Positions 18,558 through 26,000 of a stretch of 48,267 nt of DNA are shown one piece after another. How positions within the stretch are numbered: position 1 is the first letter of the stretch; every line of letters begins with the position of its first letter. The notes under the pieces are model-generated. The model searched no databases. It was given only the letters and a program-made list of their open reading frames with translations, and had not been told where the DNA came from. The translations under genes were made by a program, and so were the position numbers. The stretch lies in assembly GCA_012269745.1 (NCBI GenBank), contig JAAXJR010000038.1, forward strand, positions 1 to 48,267. The letters run 5' to 3'. This DNA comes from Flavobacteriales bacterium. GTDB taxonomy: Bacteria; Bacteroidota; Bacteroidia; Flavobacteriales; Schleiferiaceae.

Positions 18558-19928
18558 ATGAAAAAACTTACACTTCTACTCTTTTCATCAATTCTCCTTG
18601 CCGGTTGCCAAGGTGCCCGCTACCATTTCAAACAGGGAAACAAATTTGCTGAAGCCCGTGCTTTGAAGAGAGCCGTCACAGAATACAAGTTTGCCCTTGA
18701 CCGAAAACCAAACAAGGCGAAATATGTAGCTGCGATGAATTCGTACGGAACAGCCCTTTTAGAGGAGCTCTACACCAACTACCGGTTCGCTGATGGAAAT
18801 GATTCATTATCGGTTTATAAGTTCCTCGAGGCTGAAAAGTGGACCAATTACCTCAAACCCTACATAAGCGTTAGTCGCTATGAAGGCTTCTACACTGCAG
18901 ATTATCAGCAGCAACGCTCAAGATATATGTCTAGCGTATATGATCGATGCCATAACCTCATTCGCAATAAAAATTACGAAAAGGCCCAACTGAGACTGCG
19001 AGAGTTAAGTGAATTGGACCCCAATTATAAAGATATTCAGAATTTGCTCACTTTCAGCGAAGTGGAGCCGGTATATACTGCAGCTTTAGAAGAATTTGAG
19101 GCAGGTCAATACAAGGAAGCCTATTATCGTTTGGCGCCTATTTATAAGAAATACCCTCAGCAAAATGAGCTAAAATTGCTGATGGATGAATCGCTCAGCA
19201 GAGGGATGTATCGCATTGGCATTGTTTCAAACCCTAATTTATCGGGTAAAGAAGCCACTATTAGTGCTGCAGTTCAATCTAGGCTCATAAGCGAGCTTTA
19301 CAAGATGAATGACCCTTTCTTAGAATTGGTAGACCGCACCAATTTTGATTTGATCAAAGATGAGCAGGAAGCCATTGTACAAGGAGCTACTTCCGAAGGA
19401 GCTTTAACCAAAGAGTTACTATCTGCCAACGCCTACCTCAAGGTTGTCGTGAATGTTGCTGATGAAGTAGAAGGCAAACTAGAATCGGAGACCAAAAAGG
19501 GATACGAGCGCTACTATGTGAAAACGAAAAATAAGGAAGGTGAAACAGTGATGTCGGCCAAATACAAAAAGGTGACCTATCGCGAATATTGGAAGGAAAA
19601 CCGCGTTCACTATATCGCTGAACTCGTCCTTACTGACCGTGCCACCTCGAAAATCATCAGTGTCAACTCTTTCGAATACGACGACAAGGACCTGGCACAT
19701 TACATCAACTATGGCAACGATCAGTTGTTCCCAGGGTATTGGAAATTCCAGAACAGGGATCACTATTCAGATCGCCCGGAACTGGCAGAATTCAAAAGAA
19801 AGGAATTGGCCAATCTTCGTAAGGCTTCAAAAAGTGTGAAGAGCCCCTCCACCATGCGCCGTGGTGCCATCAACTATTTTGCTTCAAATAGTGCGAAGCA
19901 CATTCAAACATTAGACTTAAGACCATGA
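18558..19928 (+). CDS. Lipoprotein with helical repeats and a CsgG/FlgO-like domain
   Basis: The protein starts MKKLTLLLFSSILLAGC, a clear lipoprotein signal; an ATG 9 bases upstream is also possible but less typical. Residues about 20-190 are helical with TPR-like spacing (KQGNKFAEARALKRAVTEYKFAL; YEKAQLRLRELSELDPN). Residues about 215-310 resemble the CsgG/FlgO/LpoB fold: an AAVQSRLISELYK helix, then the strand FLELVDRTNFDLIKDEQE and a later AYLKVVVNV strand. The region after 310 is rich in Lys and Tyr. It overlaps the LPP20-like gene by 4 bases (ATGA), so the two products probably work together at the outer membrane. The CsgG-like call is by eye and should be tested by profile search. Confidence 0.68.
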   Translation: MKKLTLLLFSSILLAGCQGARYHFKQGNKFAEARALKRAVTEYKFALDRKPNKAKYVAAMNSYGTALLEELYTNYRFADGNDSLSVYKFLEAEKWTNYLKPYISVSRYEGFYTADYQQQRSRYMSSVYDRCHNLIRNKNYEKAQLRLRELSELDPNYKDIQNLLTFSEVEPVYTAALEEFEAGQYKEAYYRLAPIYKKYPQQNELKLLMDESLSRGMYRIGIVSNPNLSGKEATISAAVQSRLISELYKMNDPFLELVDRTNFDLIKDEQEAIVQGATSEGALTKELLSANAYLKVVVNVADEVEGKLESETKKGYERYYVKTKNKEGETVMSAKYKKVTYREYWKENRVHYIAELVLTDRATSKIISVNSFEYDDKDLAHYINYGNDQLFPGYWKFQNRDHYSDRPELAEFKRKELANLRKASKSVKSPSTMRRGAINYFASNSAKHIQTLDLRP

Positions 19929-21178
19929 AAAAAATAATCTTCGCACTATTAAGTTTCGCTTTGTTATTCAGCTGTGGAACACAGAAAACAGCCGTTCCCA
20001 CTTGGGTAAATGCTAAGCCAATAGATGCAAAGCGCAACTATGTTTACGGTGTTGGCATGAGCTATGTAAACCCTAACACAGCCTACCAGCAGGCGGCACG
20101 CTCTAATGCCCTTGCCGATCTCGCAGGTGAGGTTGAAAGCCAAGTTTTCGACGAGAGTAAACTACTCCAGAAAGAAGATGCTGGAGGTTTCTCAACGGCA
20201 TTCAGCTCTCAAACCTTGACGACCAGTCATATTAAGCTTGAAGGTTATGAATTAGTGGATACTTATTCTGATGAATTAAGGTATTACGTCTTGTACAAAT
20301 TGGACTTGCCTAAATTCCTTGAGATTAAAGCACAGAATGACGCTATCGCTATGAGCTACATCAACGACAAACTCGAATCGGTCGGTAATAGTGGACTCAA
20401 CGCGAGCAACAGATTTCAAGCTTTAGCCGATGCATTACAAAAGGCCGTCGATCGTCAGCTTTTGAATGATCCAAAATTCAACATTGAGCTCAATGCTAAA
20501 CTCATTAGCGGGCTTCGTAACATTGAACATGATTTAAGTGGCGCCATTTTGCTTCCTGAAGCCACCTACTTCTTGGGCTTACCTAAGCAATTCTCAGGAG
20601 CTCTAAGGATTAGTGACGAGAGCATCGCGGAGGCAATTAAACTAGTTTCGAGCTCTGGAAATTTCAGTTACAACAGCTCCCTCAATGCCGTTCTGTGCGA
20701 ACATACCGGGCGAGAGAACGCAATTTTGCTCGAGTGCCCAATAGATTTCAGGCTTTTACTTCCACAAGCTTCTCCGCTCGTTCAACTCTGGCTCACGGAG
20801 CGCAGCAACTGGAAAATCACCGAGAGCCTCTACTTCCAAAACACACAGATTAAAGTTCAAGCAACAAGTGCTCTCTCTGAGGCTATCGCCTCCGCTATAT
20901 CGGCTGAATTTGCAGTCTACAACGACGCGCCTTTAACCCTTGAGTTTAAAGGAAACGAGGTCACAGAACGCAATTTAGGCGACCGCACAAAGCATATAAT
21001 TTCTGGTAATTTCATCTTGAAAAACTCAAACGGAGCTATCCTCTGGTCCAGTCAACGATTGATGAAATTCGGCATTAGCACGAATCCAGCCGCGGCGAAA
21101 CAGGCTGCATATGCTGAATTTGACAAAGACATCCGATTCTTTATTGTTCCGCAAATCGTTCGTAACCTAGGCTTCTAG
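19925..21178 (+). CDS. LPP20-family lipoprotein
   Basis: The 417-residue protein has a lipobox LLFSC (Cys17). Residues about 35-135 match the LPP20 pattern: YVYGVGMSYVNPNTAYQQAARSNALADLA, a helix of repeated Ala, then the strand YYVLYKLDLPKF. The remaining 280 residues are of unknown fold and may hold a second similar module. LPP20 domains occur in Helicobacter lipoproteins and in Vibrio FlgP, an outer ring protein of the flagellum, but no flagellar genes are here. The 4-base overlap with the CsgG/FlgO-like gene suggests a two-protein outer-membrane assembly. Confidence 0.7.
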   Translation: MKKIIFALLSFALLFSCGTQKTAVPTWVNAKPIDAKRNYVYGVGMSYVNPNTAYQQAARSNALADLAGEVESQVFDESKLLQKEDAGGFSTAFSSQTLTTSHIKLEGYELVDTYSDELRYYVLYKLDLPKFLEIKAQNDAIAMSYINDKLESVGNSGLNASNRFQALADALQKAVDRQLLNDPKFNIELNAKLISGLRNIEHDLSGAILLPEATYFLGLPKQFSGALRISDESIAEAIKLVSSSGNFSYNSSLNAVLCEHTGRENAILLECPIDFRLLLPQASPLVQLWLTERSNWKITESLYFQNTQIKVQATSALSEAIASAISAEFAVYNDAPLTLEFKGNEVTERNLGDRTKHIISGNFILKNSNGAILWSSQRLMKFGISTNPAAAKQAAYAEFDKDIRFFIVPQIVRNLGF

Positions 21179-21182
21179 ATTA

Positions 21183-21196
21183 CTATGCGCGCATAG
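21183..21196. promoter_or_regulatory. Perfect palindrome upstream of marR, likely operator
   Basis: CTATGCGCGCATAG is identical to its reverse complement over 14 bases. It lies 22 bases before the marR ATG and about 10 bases before a near-consensus -7 box (TATATTCG, 21207-21214), so it would cover the -33 region. Its length and position fit MarR autoregulation. Confidence 0.55.
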
Positions 21197-21206
21197 GAAT
21201 ATTACG

Positions 21207-21214
21207 TATATTCG
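21207..21214 (+). promoter_or_regulatory. Possible -7 box of marR
   Basis: TATATTCG differs from TAnnTTTG by one base and ends 4 bases before the ATG, the same short spacing as at pyrE, ksgA and the PASTA gene. Confidence 0.33.
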
Positions 21215-21218
21215 GAAG

Positions 21219-21659
21219 ATGAAGCCCGAACAAACCTTTGACTTCCACATTCGCAAAACCTGGATTCAAATCTTTAAGATGTATAATGAACTCGTTACCG
21301 AACAAGGTCTGACGACATCATTAGGAATGGCATTGTTAAATATTGATATCAAAAACGGGACAAGATCAACAGCCCTAGGACCTAAGATGGGCATGGAAAG
21401 CACTTCATTGAGTCGCTTATTGAAAACCATGGATAAGCAAGGTCTCATTATCAAGGAATCGGATCCAAATGACAAACGTTCTGTTGTCTTGAAGCTAACT
21501 AAGACCGGGATTGAAAAACGCAATGTCGCAAGAAGCGTGGTGCTAAAATTCAATCAGACCGTTGCAGAAGAAATCGGAGAGGAACGCACCAAAGACTTTC
21601 TCATCACCATGGAGGACATCCATAAAGTGATCGAAAAACTCAGGGCTTCCGCTGAATAG
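21219..21659 (+). CDS. MarR-family transcriptional regulator
   Basis: The 146-residue protein has a MarR winged helix-turn-helix: GPKMGMESTSLSRLLKTMDKQGLI is the recognition region (about residues 48-71) and SDPNDKRSVVLKLTKTG the wing with the usual D-x-R-S motif. It acts as a dimeric DNA-binding regulator that usually responds to a small ligand. I recall close relatives with this N-terminus next to fatty-acid beta-oxidation genes in Flavobacteriia. No such genes are here; the nearest metabolic block is the acetate/propionate set that begins 300 bases downstream. Confidence 0.9.
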   Translation: MKPEQTFDFHIRKTWIQIFKMYNELVTEQGLTTSLGMALLNIDIKNGTRSTALGPKMGMESTSLSRLLKTMDKQGLIIKESDPNDKRSVVLKLTKTGIEKRNVARSVVLKFNQTVAEEIGEERTKDFLITMEDIHKVIEKLRASAE

Positions 21660-21957
21660 TTTGATATACACGGGCTAATCACTAATTCCGGTGTTAGGAT
21701 AAGATCAATTAGTGTGTTCTAGGCTCTAAAATCTAGGAATCTTATTGGTATTGTTGCGCAATTTCAGGAGAATCAATGCTAAAATGTATACTTTATTTAC
21801 ACACTATATCCATAAAACAAGCGCCTTGGATACAATTTCTTATGATTCATTTTCAGTTAATTAGAAATAGCTATCTTTAGTGAGCATCCATCTTAAAAGT
21901 ATATTTTGCTAATTAAGTATGGTTTTGCAAAATACCTATACATACCGCCAAAACATC
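21660..21957. other. AT-rich non-coding stretch before the InsA-like gene
   Basis: No gene is seen. It contains CACTAATT (21680-21687) and its inverted copy AATTAGTG (21707-21714) with a 19-base spacer. Two promoter-like boxes follow, TATCTTTA at 21872-21879 and TATATTTTG at 21900-21908, the latter with one extra base. Either could drive the InsA-like gene from the ATG at 21958, leaving a leader of about 45-75 bases. Confidence 0.45.
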
Positions 21958-22383
21958 ATGTCAAAGGATCAATATTGTCCTAAATGCCAAAGCCAAGATT
22001 ACGTCAAGAGTGGCATTATAAAAGGACGACAGCGCTTCAAGTGTAAGCAATGCAACTACTATTTCACTGTCCAAAAAATGGGCAAACGTATTGACGACTA
22101 CTACGTTACAAAGGCATTGCAGCTTTATGTGGAAGGCGTCAGCTATAGAGAAATCGAGCGAGTGCTTGGCATCTCGCACGTAAGTGTAATGAACTGGGTG
22201 AAGACCTATGGTATCAAGCGACCTCAACACAATGAAAACTACCATCCCACCTACAAGATTCTAAAGCACGAGGAGCTTGCTAAATACGTGGGATGTTCCG
22301 AAAATGTTAAAGGCTCAGGCATGATTATAACTGAGATTGGAGACAAATTCATGCTCATCAAATGGGAGCGCTTCAGAAAATAG
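21958..22383 (+). CDS. Zinc-ribbon/HTH protein related to IS1 InsA, no transposase core
   Basis: The 141-residue protein begins with a four-cysteine zinc ribbon (CPKC near residue 6, CKQC near residue 29), then an HTH of the insertion-sequence type (ALQLYVEGVSYREIERVLGISHVSVMNWVKTYG, about residues 48-80). These match the N-terminal DNA-binding part of IS1/IS1595 transposases. The following DDE catalytic domain is absent: only about 55 residues of unknown type follow, and the gene ends cleanly 138 bases before the porin ATG. The frame is intact, no IS ends are visible, and the gene points into the acetate operon, so a domesticated regulator is likelier than a relic. An ATG at 21919 is possible, but MSKDQYCPKC is the natural start. 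Confidence 0.75.
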   Translation: MSKDQYCPKCQSQDYVKSGIIKGRQRFKCKQCNYYFTVQKMGKRIDDYYVTKALQLYVEGVSYREIERVLGISHVSVMNWVKTYGIKRPQHNENYHPTYKILKHEELAKYVGCSENVKGSGMIITEIGDKFMLIKWERFRK

Positions 22384-22449
22384 GCCCTGAATAATTAAAG
22401 GGTACCTATACCACTTTACTGAAATGTATAGCTGATTTCCATAAAAAAA

Positions 22450-22515
22450 GGGTTTTTGAAACATTTGAATTGGGAGACCGTAGCAAGTAACCCAATTCGT
22501 TTAATTCAAAAACCC
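22450..22515. promoter_or_regulatory. Large imperfect palindrome at the porin start
   Basis: Two 25-base arms (22450-22474 and 22491-22515) flank a 16-base spacer. 19 of 25 positions pair: the outer 11 (GGGTTTTTGAA), the inner 8 (GAATTGGG) and one in the middle. The right arm ends 6 bases before the porin ATG. If transcribed from upstream, it is a long hairpin next to the ribosome entry site. If AACATTTG (22460-22467, one base from TAnnTTTG) is the promoter, it is instead a DNA operator around the transcription start. Confidence 0.65.
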
Positions 22516-22521
22516 AGTTTT

Positions 22522-23754
22522 ATGAGAACAAAACTAATCGCTGTTCTTACACTAACATTAGCTACCACAGCTTTGTTTGCACAAAAGAACGCAGCTCCGT
22601 ACGGATCAGGCTTAAAAGTCAGTCTGAATGAAGACGGCAGCAAGTATTACCGCTTGATTACCTGGCACCAAGCCTGGCTTCAAAGCGATCTAAGCGCTGA
22701 TAACTTCAGCGTAACCCCTTCCCTACGTCGTTCAAGAATGTTGATGTTCGCTCAGATCAACGACAGATTCTTGATTCTTACTCACTTCGGCTTGAACAGT
22801 TTAAATCCCGCAAAAATGGATCCAACTGGTCAAAGTTCTGCAGCACAGCTTTTCATGCACGATGCGTGGGCAGAATGGAAAGTGAATGAGAACTTATACA
22901 TTGGTTCCGGCCTTCACTACTGGAACGGTATCAGCCGCTTGAGCAACCAAAGTACATTGAACATGCTTTCATTGGACAATGCACGTCACAGCTGGGCAAC
23001 CATCGGAACTTCTGATCAGTTTGCGCGTCATATGGGTGTGTATGCAAAAGGTAAAGTTGGTAAACTGGATTACCGCGTAGCTTGGAATTCACCTATCGTG
23101 AACTCTTTGGATGCCAATGCAGGTTTTGAGGCTACCACTGAACAAGCCTCTTACACGGGTCGTCGTGATTTAGGCACTTCTGCTTCAAATGCTTTTGCAG
23201 GTTACTTCAATTACCAGTTCTGGGATCAAGAAAGCAACAAACTTCCTTACTTCGTTGGTACCTACTTCGGTGGTAAGGACGTATTCAATATTGGTGCTGG
23301 TTTCTTCTCGCATGCAAACGGCTCTGTACTACTTGATGGAAACGGCGCAACCGTAGGTCAGAATGTAAATATCGTTGCAGTAGATGCTTTTTTAGAGAAG
23401 AAAGTAGGCGGAGAAGGTGCAGCAGTGACGGCGTATGCTTCTTACCAAATGAACGACTACGGCCAAAACTACCAACTAAAAGGTAGCTCTGAAGACATCT
23501 TCAGTGGTAACGTATTGTATACGCAAGCTGGTTACGTACTTCCTGATTTCAACGATAATGTTCGTGTTCAACCTTATGCAACATTTACCGCAAAAAGTAT
23601 TGACAACGCTGGCAATGCGAACACTGTAGGTATTGGTGCGAACTTCCTTTTAAATGGTCACAACAGCAAAATCTCTGTAGAATACAAGAGTACAGGTAGA
23701 ACTGACGGTACTACAGGTAATATGTTGACGACTCAAGCAGTAATCTTCCTTTAA
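22522..23754 (+). CDS. Outer-membrane porin of the acetate operon
   Basis: The 410-residue protein has a signal peptide (MRTKLIAVLTLTLATTALFAQ) and the features of a 16-strand porin: repeated aromatic-flanked beta strands, Gly/Asn turns and a hydrophobic C-terminal strand ending AVIFL. It probably lets short-chain acids cross the outer membrane for the symporter that follows 13 bases after it. The ATG at 22522 is chosen over an upstream ATG at 22456 because only it gives a normal signal peptide, and the upstream one lies in the palindrome. Asn is nearly always AAC and Arg often CGT/CGC, as in strongly expressed genes. Confidence 0.85.
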   Translation: MRTKLIAVLTLTLATTALFAQKNAAPYGSGLKVSLNEDGSKYYRLITWHQAWLQSDLSADNFSVTPSLRRSRMLMFAQINDRFLILTHFGLNSLNPAKMDPTGQSSAAQLFMHDAWAEWKVNENLYIGSGLHYWNGISRLSNQSTLNMLSLDNARHSWATIGTSDQFARHMGVYAKGKVGKLDYRVAWNSPIVNSLDANAGFEATTEQASYTGRRDLGTSASNAFAGYFNYQFWDQESNKLPYFVGTYFGGKDVFNIGAGFFSHANGSVLLDGNGATVGQNVNIVAVDAFLEKKVGGEGAAVTAYASYQMNDYGQNYQLKGSSEDIFSGNVLYTQAGYVLPDFNDNVRVQPYATFTAKSIDNAGNANTVGIGANFLLNGHNSKISVEYKSTGRTDGTTGNMLTTQAVIFL

Positions 23755-23767
23755 TAAATACAGTATC

Positions 23768-24022
23768 ATGAGTAATGACAAAATGAAAGAATACTGGTCA
23801 AAGAACATCTCTAAGGTGTTGACTTTGCTCGGTGTATGGTTCTTGGTTTCCTACGTGTTTGGAATCCTATTAGTAGATACGTTGAACACCATTCCATTGG
23901 GTGGTTTCAAACTAGGCTTCTGGTTTGCCCAGCAAGGCTCTATCTACACGTTTGTAGCATTGATTTGGATCTACGTTCGTCAAATGAACAAGCTTGACGA
24001 AGAATACGGAGTTAACGAATAA
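23768..24022 (+). CDS. Symporter small subunit, DUF4212
   Basis: The 84-residue protein has two membrane helices (about 15-37 and 49-70) and the family pattern WSKNISKVLTLLGVWFLVSYVFGILLVD with GGFKLGFWFAQQGSIYTFVALIWIY. DUF4212 proteins are encoded just before a VC_2705-type sodium:solute symporter and are thought to be its small subunit. The gap to the large subunit is 11 bases. Confidence 0.92.
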   Translation: MSNDKMKEYWSKNISKVLTLLGVWFLVSYVFGILLVDTLNTIPLGGFKLGFWFAQQGSIYTFVALIWIYVRQMNKLDEEYGVNE

Positions 24023-24033
24023 AACTTTTTACA

Positions 24034-25728
24034 ATGAGTATTTTAACTTGGACCTACATTCTTGTAGGATTGACATTTGCCCTTTACATCGGGATCGCTA
24101 TTTGGTCTCGCGCGGGCTCTACAAAAGACTTTTATGTAGCAGGAGGTGGCGTTAGCCCTCTTGCAAACGGTCTTGCAACAGCAGCAGACTGGATGTCTGC
24201 GGCATCTTTCATCTCTATGGCGGGTTTGATCTCGTTCATGGGATACGACGGTTCGGTATTCCTTATGGGTTGGACCGGTGGTTACGTGCTTCTAGCACTT
24301 CTTCTCGCACCTTACCTACGTAAGTTTGGGAAGTTTACCGTGCCAGATTTCATTGGTGACCGTTACTATTCAAATACGGCACGTACAGTAGCCGTTATTT
24401 GTGCATTGTTCGTTTCATTCACGTACGTTGCTGGTCAAATGCGTGGTGTTGGTGTTGTATTCTCTCGTTTCCTTGAGGTAGATATCAACACAGGTGTATA
24501 CATCGGTATGGCAATCGTATTCTTTTACGCTGTATTAGGTGGTATGAAGGGAATTACCTACACGCAGGTAGCTCAGTACTGTGTATTGATTTTTGCCTTT
24601 ATGGTTCCAGCAATCTTCATCTCTATCCAGATGACAGGCAACCCAATCCCTCAATTAGGTTTTGGTGGTAGCTACGATGGTATGCCAATTCTAGATAAAC
24701 TTGACGGACTTCACCGCGAGCTTGGCTTTGCCGAGTACACCAACGGTAGCAAGTCGACTGTGGATGTATTCTTCATTACTGCCGCTCTTATGGTAGGTAC
24801 TGCGGGTCTTCCACACGTAATTGTACGTTTCTTCACAACTCCTAAAGTGAGTGGTGCACGTAAGTCTGCTGGATGGGCATTGTTGTTCATCGCTATCCTT
24901 TACACTACTGCACCTGCAGTAGCCGTATTTGCTCGTGTAAACTTGATTGAAACTGTAAGCAACCAACCTCGTACTGAACTTCCTGCTTGGGTAGATAACT
25001 GGGAGGAAACTGGTCTACTTTCTTGGGACGACAAAAACGGTGACGGACTTGTTCAATACGTAGCTGATGCAGAAGCGAACGAATTCAATGTAGACCGCGA
25101 TATCATGGTACTCGCGAATCCTGAAATTGCAGGTCTACCTAACTGGGTAGTAGCTCTCGTAGGTGCGGGTGGTCTTGCTGCAGCTCTAAGTACAGCCGCA
25201 GGTCTTCTACTTGTAATCTCTACTTCGGTATCTCACGATTTATTGAAGAAGCAGATTGCTCCAAACATCTCTGATAAGCAAGAGTTGATGTGGGCTCGTA
25301 TTGCTGCGGTTATCGCAGTAGTAGTTGCAGGTTACTTTGGTATCAACCCACCAGGGTTCGTTGCTTCGGTAGTAGCACTTGCCTTCGGTCTAGCAGCAGC
25401 TTCATTCTTCCCCGCTATCCTCTTGGGTATATTCACGAAGAAGATGAATAAAGAAGGTGCAATTGCTGGTATGATCAGTGGTCTTGCTATCACGATGTAC
25501 TACATCGCTCGATTCAAGCTACACTGGATTGGTGATGATGCAACTTCAACATCAGCTGATTGGTGGTGGGGCATCTCCCCTGAAGGATTCGGTACAATCG
25601 GTATGATTGTCAACTTCGTAGTTGCATTCGTTGTGAGCCGTTTCACTCCTGAAACACCACTAGATGTTCAAGACCTCGTTGAGAATATCCGTATCCCTTC
25701 AGGCGCAGGTGAAGCTTCGGCACACTAA
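24034..25728 (+). CDS. Sodium:solute symporter, probable acetate/propionate uptake
   Basis: The 564-residue protein has about 13 membrane helices of the SSSF fold. The N-terminal FYVAGGGVSPLANGLATAADWMSAASFISMAGL is the family signature that includes sodium-site residues, and GLPHVIVRFFTTP lies in the middle. It belongs to the VC_2705-like group related to acetate permease ActP, judged by its DUF4212 partner and by acs and prpE downstream. It should import acetate or related acids with Na+. Codon choice is strongly biased (GGT, CGT, AAC, TTC), as in the porin, suggesting high expression. A strong hairpin follows 25 bases after the stop. Confidence 0.9.
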   Translation: MSILTWTYILVGLTFALYIGIAIWSRAGSTKDFYVAGGGVSPLANGLATAADWMSAASFISMAGLISFMGYDGSVFLMGWTGGYVLLALLLAPYLRKFGKFTVPDFIGDRYYSNTARTVAVICALFVSFTYVAGQMRGVGVVFSRFLEVDINTGVYIGMAIVFFYAVLGGMKGITYTQVAQYCVLIFAFMVPAIFISIQMTGNPIPQLGFGGSYDGMPILDKLDGLHRELGFAEYTNGSKSTVDVFFITAALMVGTAGLPHVIVRFFTTPKVSGARKSAGWALLFIAILYTTAPAVAVFARVNLIETVSNQPRTELPAWVDNWEETGLLSWDDKNGDGLVQYVADAEANEFNVDRDIMVLANPEIAGLPNWVVALVGAGGLAAALSTAAGLLLVISTSVSHDLLKKQIAPNISDKQELMWARIAAVIAVVVAGYFGINPPGFVASVVALAFGLAAASFFPAILLGIFTKKMNKEGAIAGMISGLAITMYYIARFKLHWIGDDATSTSADWWWGISPEGFGTIGMIVNFVVAFVVSRFTPETPLDVQDLVENIRIPSGAGEASAH

Positions 25729-25753
25729 TACCTGAATTAAAAAAGGAATATAT

Positions 25754-25780
25754 CCTCCTGGGGCCTGCGGCCCCAGGAGG
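25754..25780 (+). terminator. Strong hairpin between symporter and sensor genes (terminator or attenuator)
   Basis: CCTCCTGGGGCC and GGCCCCAGGAGG are perfect 12-base arms around a TGC loop, followed by TTTATT. The T tract is short and the next gene starts 4 bases later. It probably limits read-through from the highly expressed transport genes to the sensor and enzyme genes, or protects the upstream mRNA end. Confidence 0.78.
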
Positions 25781-25784
25781 TTTA

Positions 25785-26000
25785 TTGATTAAAAACGCTC
25801 GCCGCTTGGAAAGAATTAAATACATAGGAATCTTTATCACAATTGTGCTTTTTCTGGTGTTTTCGAACCCCATTCTTAGTTTGTACAATAAGGCAACATT
25901 GTGGCAAGGCTTCCCTGTTTCTTTAGCTTTTCTTTTCAGCTGCTGGATAGGTGTTATAGTCATAGCACTCATTTTTAGTAAAGAACGCAGCAAAAGATGA
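25785..26000 (+). CDS. Small two-helix membrane protein before the histidine kinase
   Basis: The 71-residue protein has a basic N-terminus (about 13 residues), membrane helices at about 13-32 and 44-63, and a basic tail (SKERSKR). It overlaps the kinase gene by 4 bases (ATGA), so it is probably translated together with it and may be an accessory subunit of the membrane sensor. No ATG is available. The TTG at 25785 is used here; a TTG at codon 8 is also possible. I recognise no family. Confidence 0.65.
   Translation: MIKNARRLERIKYIGIFITIVLFLVFSNPILSLYNKATLWQGFPVSLAFLFSCWIGVIVIALIFSKERSKR

Noticed and set aside
21958-22383. Active insertion sequence
   Set aside because: The DDE transposase core is missing, and no terminal inverted repeats or target duplications are visible around the gene.
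22450-22515. Terminal inverted repeats of a miniature transposable element
   Set aside because: The spacer is only 16 bases, the arms are imperfect and no flanking target duplication is seen. A regulatory palindrome fits better.
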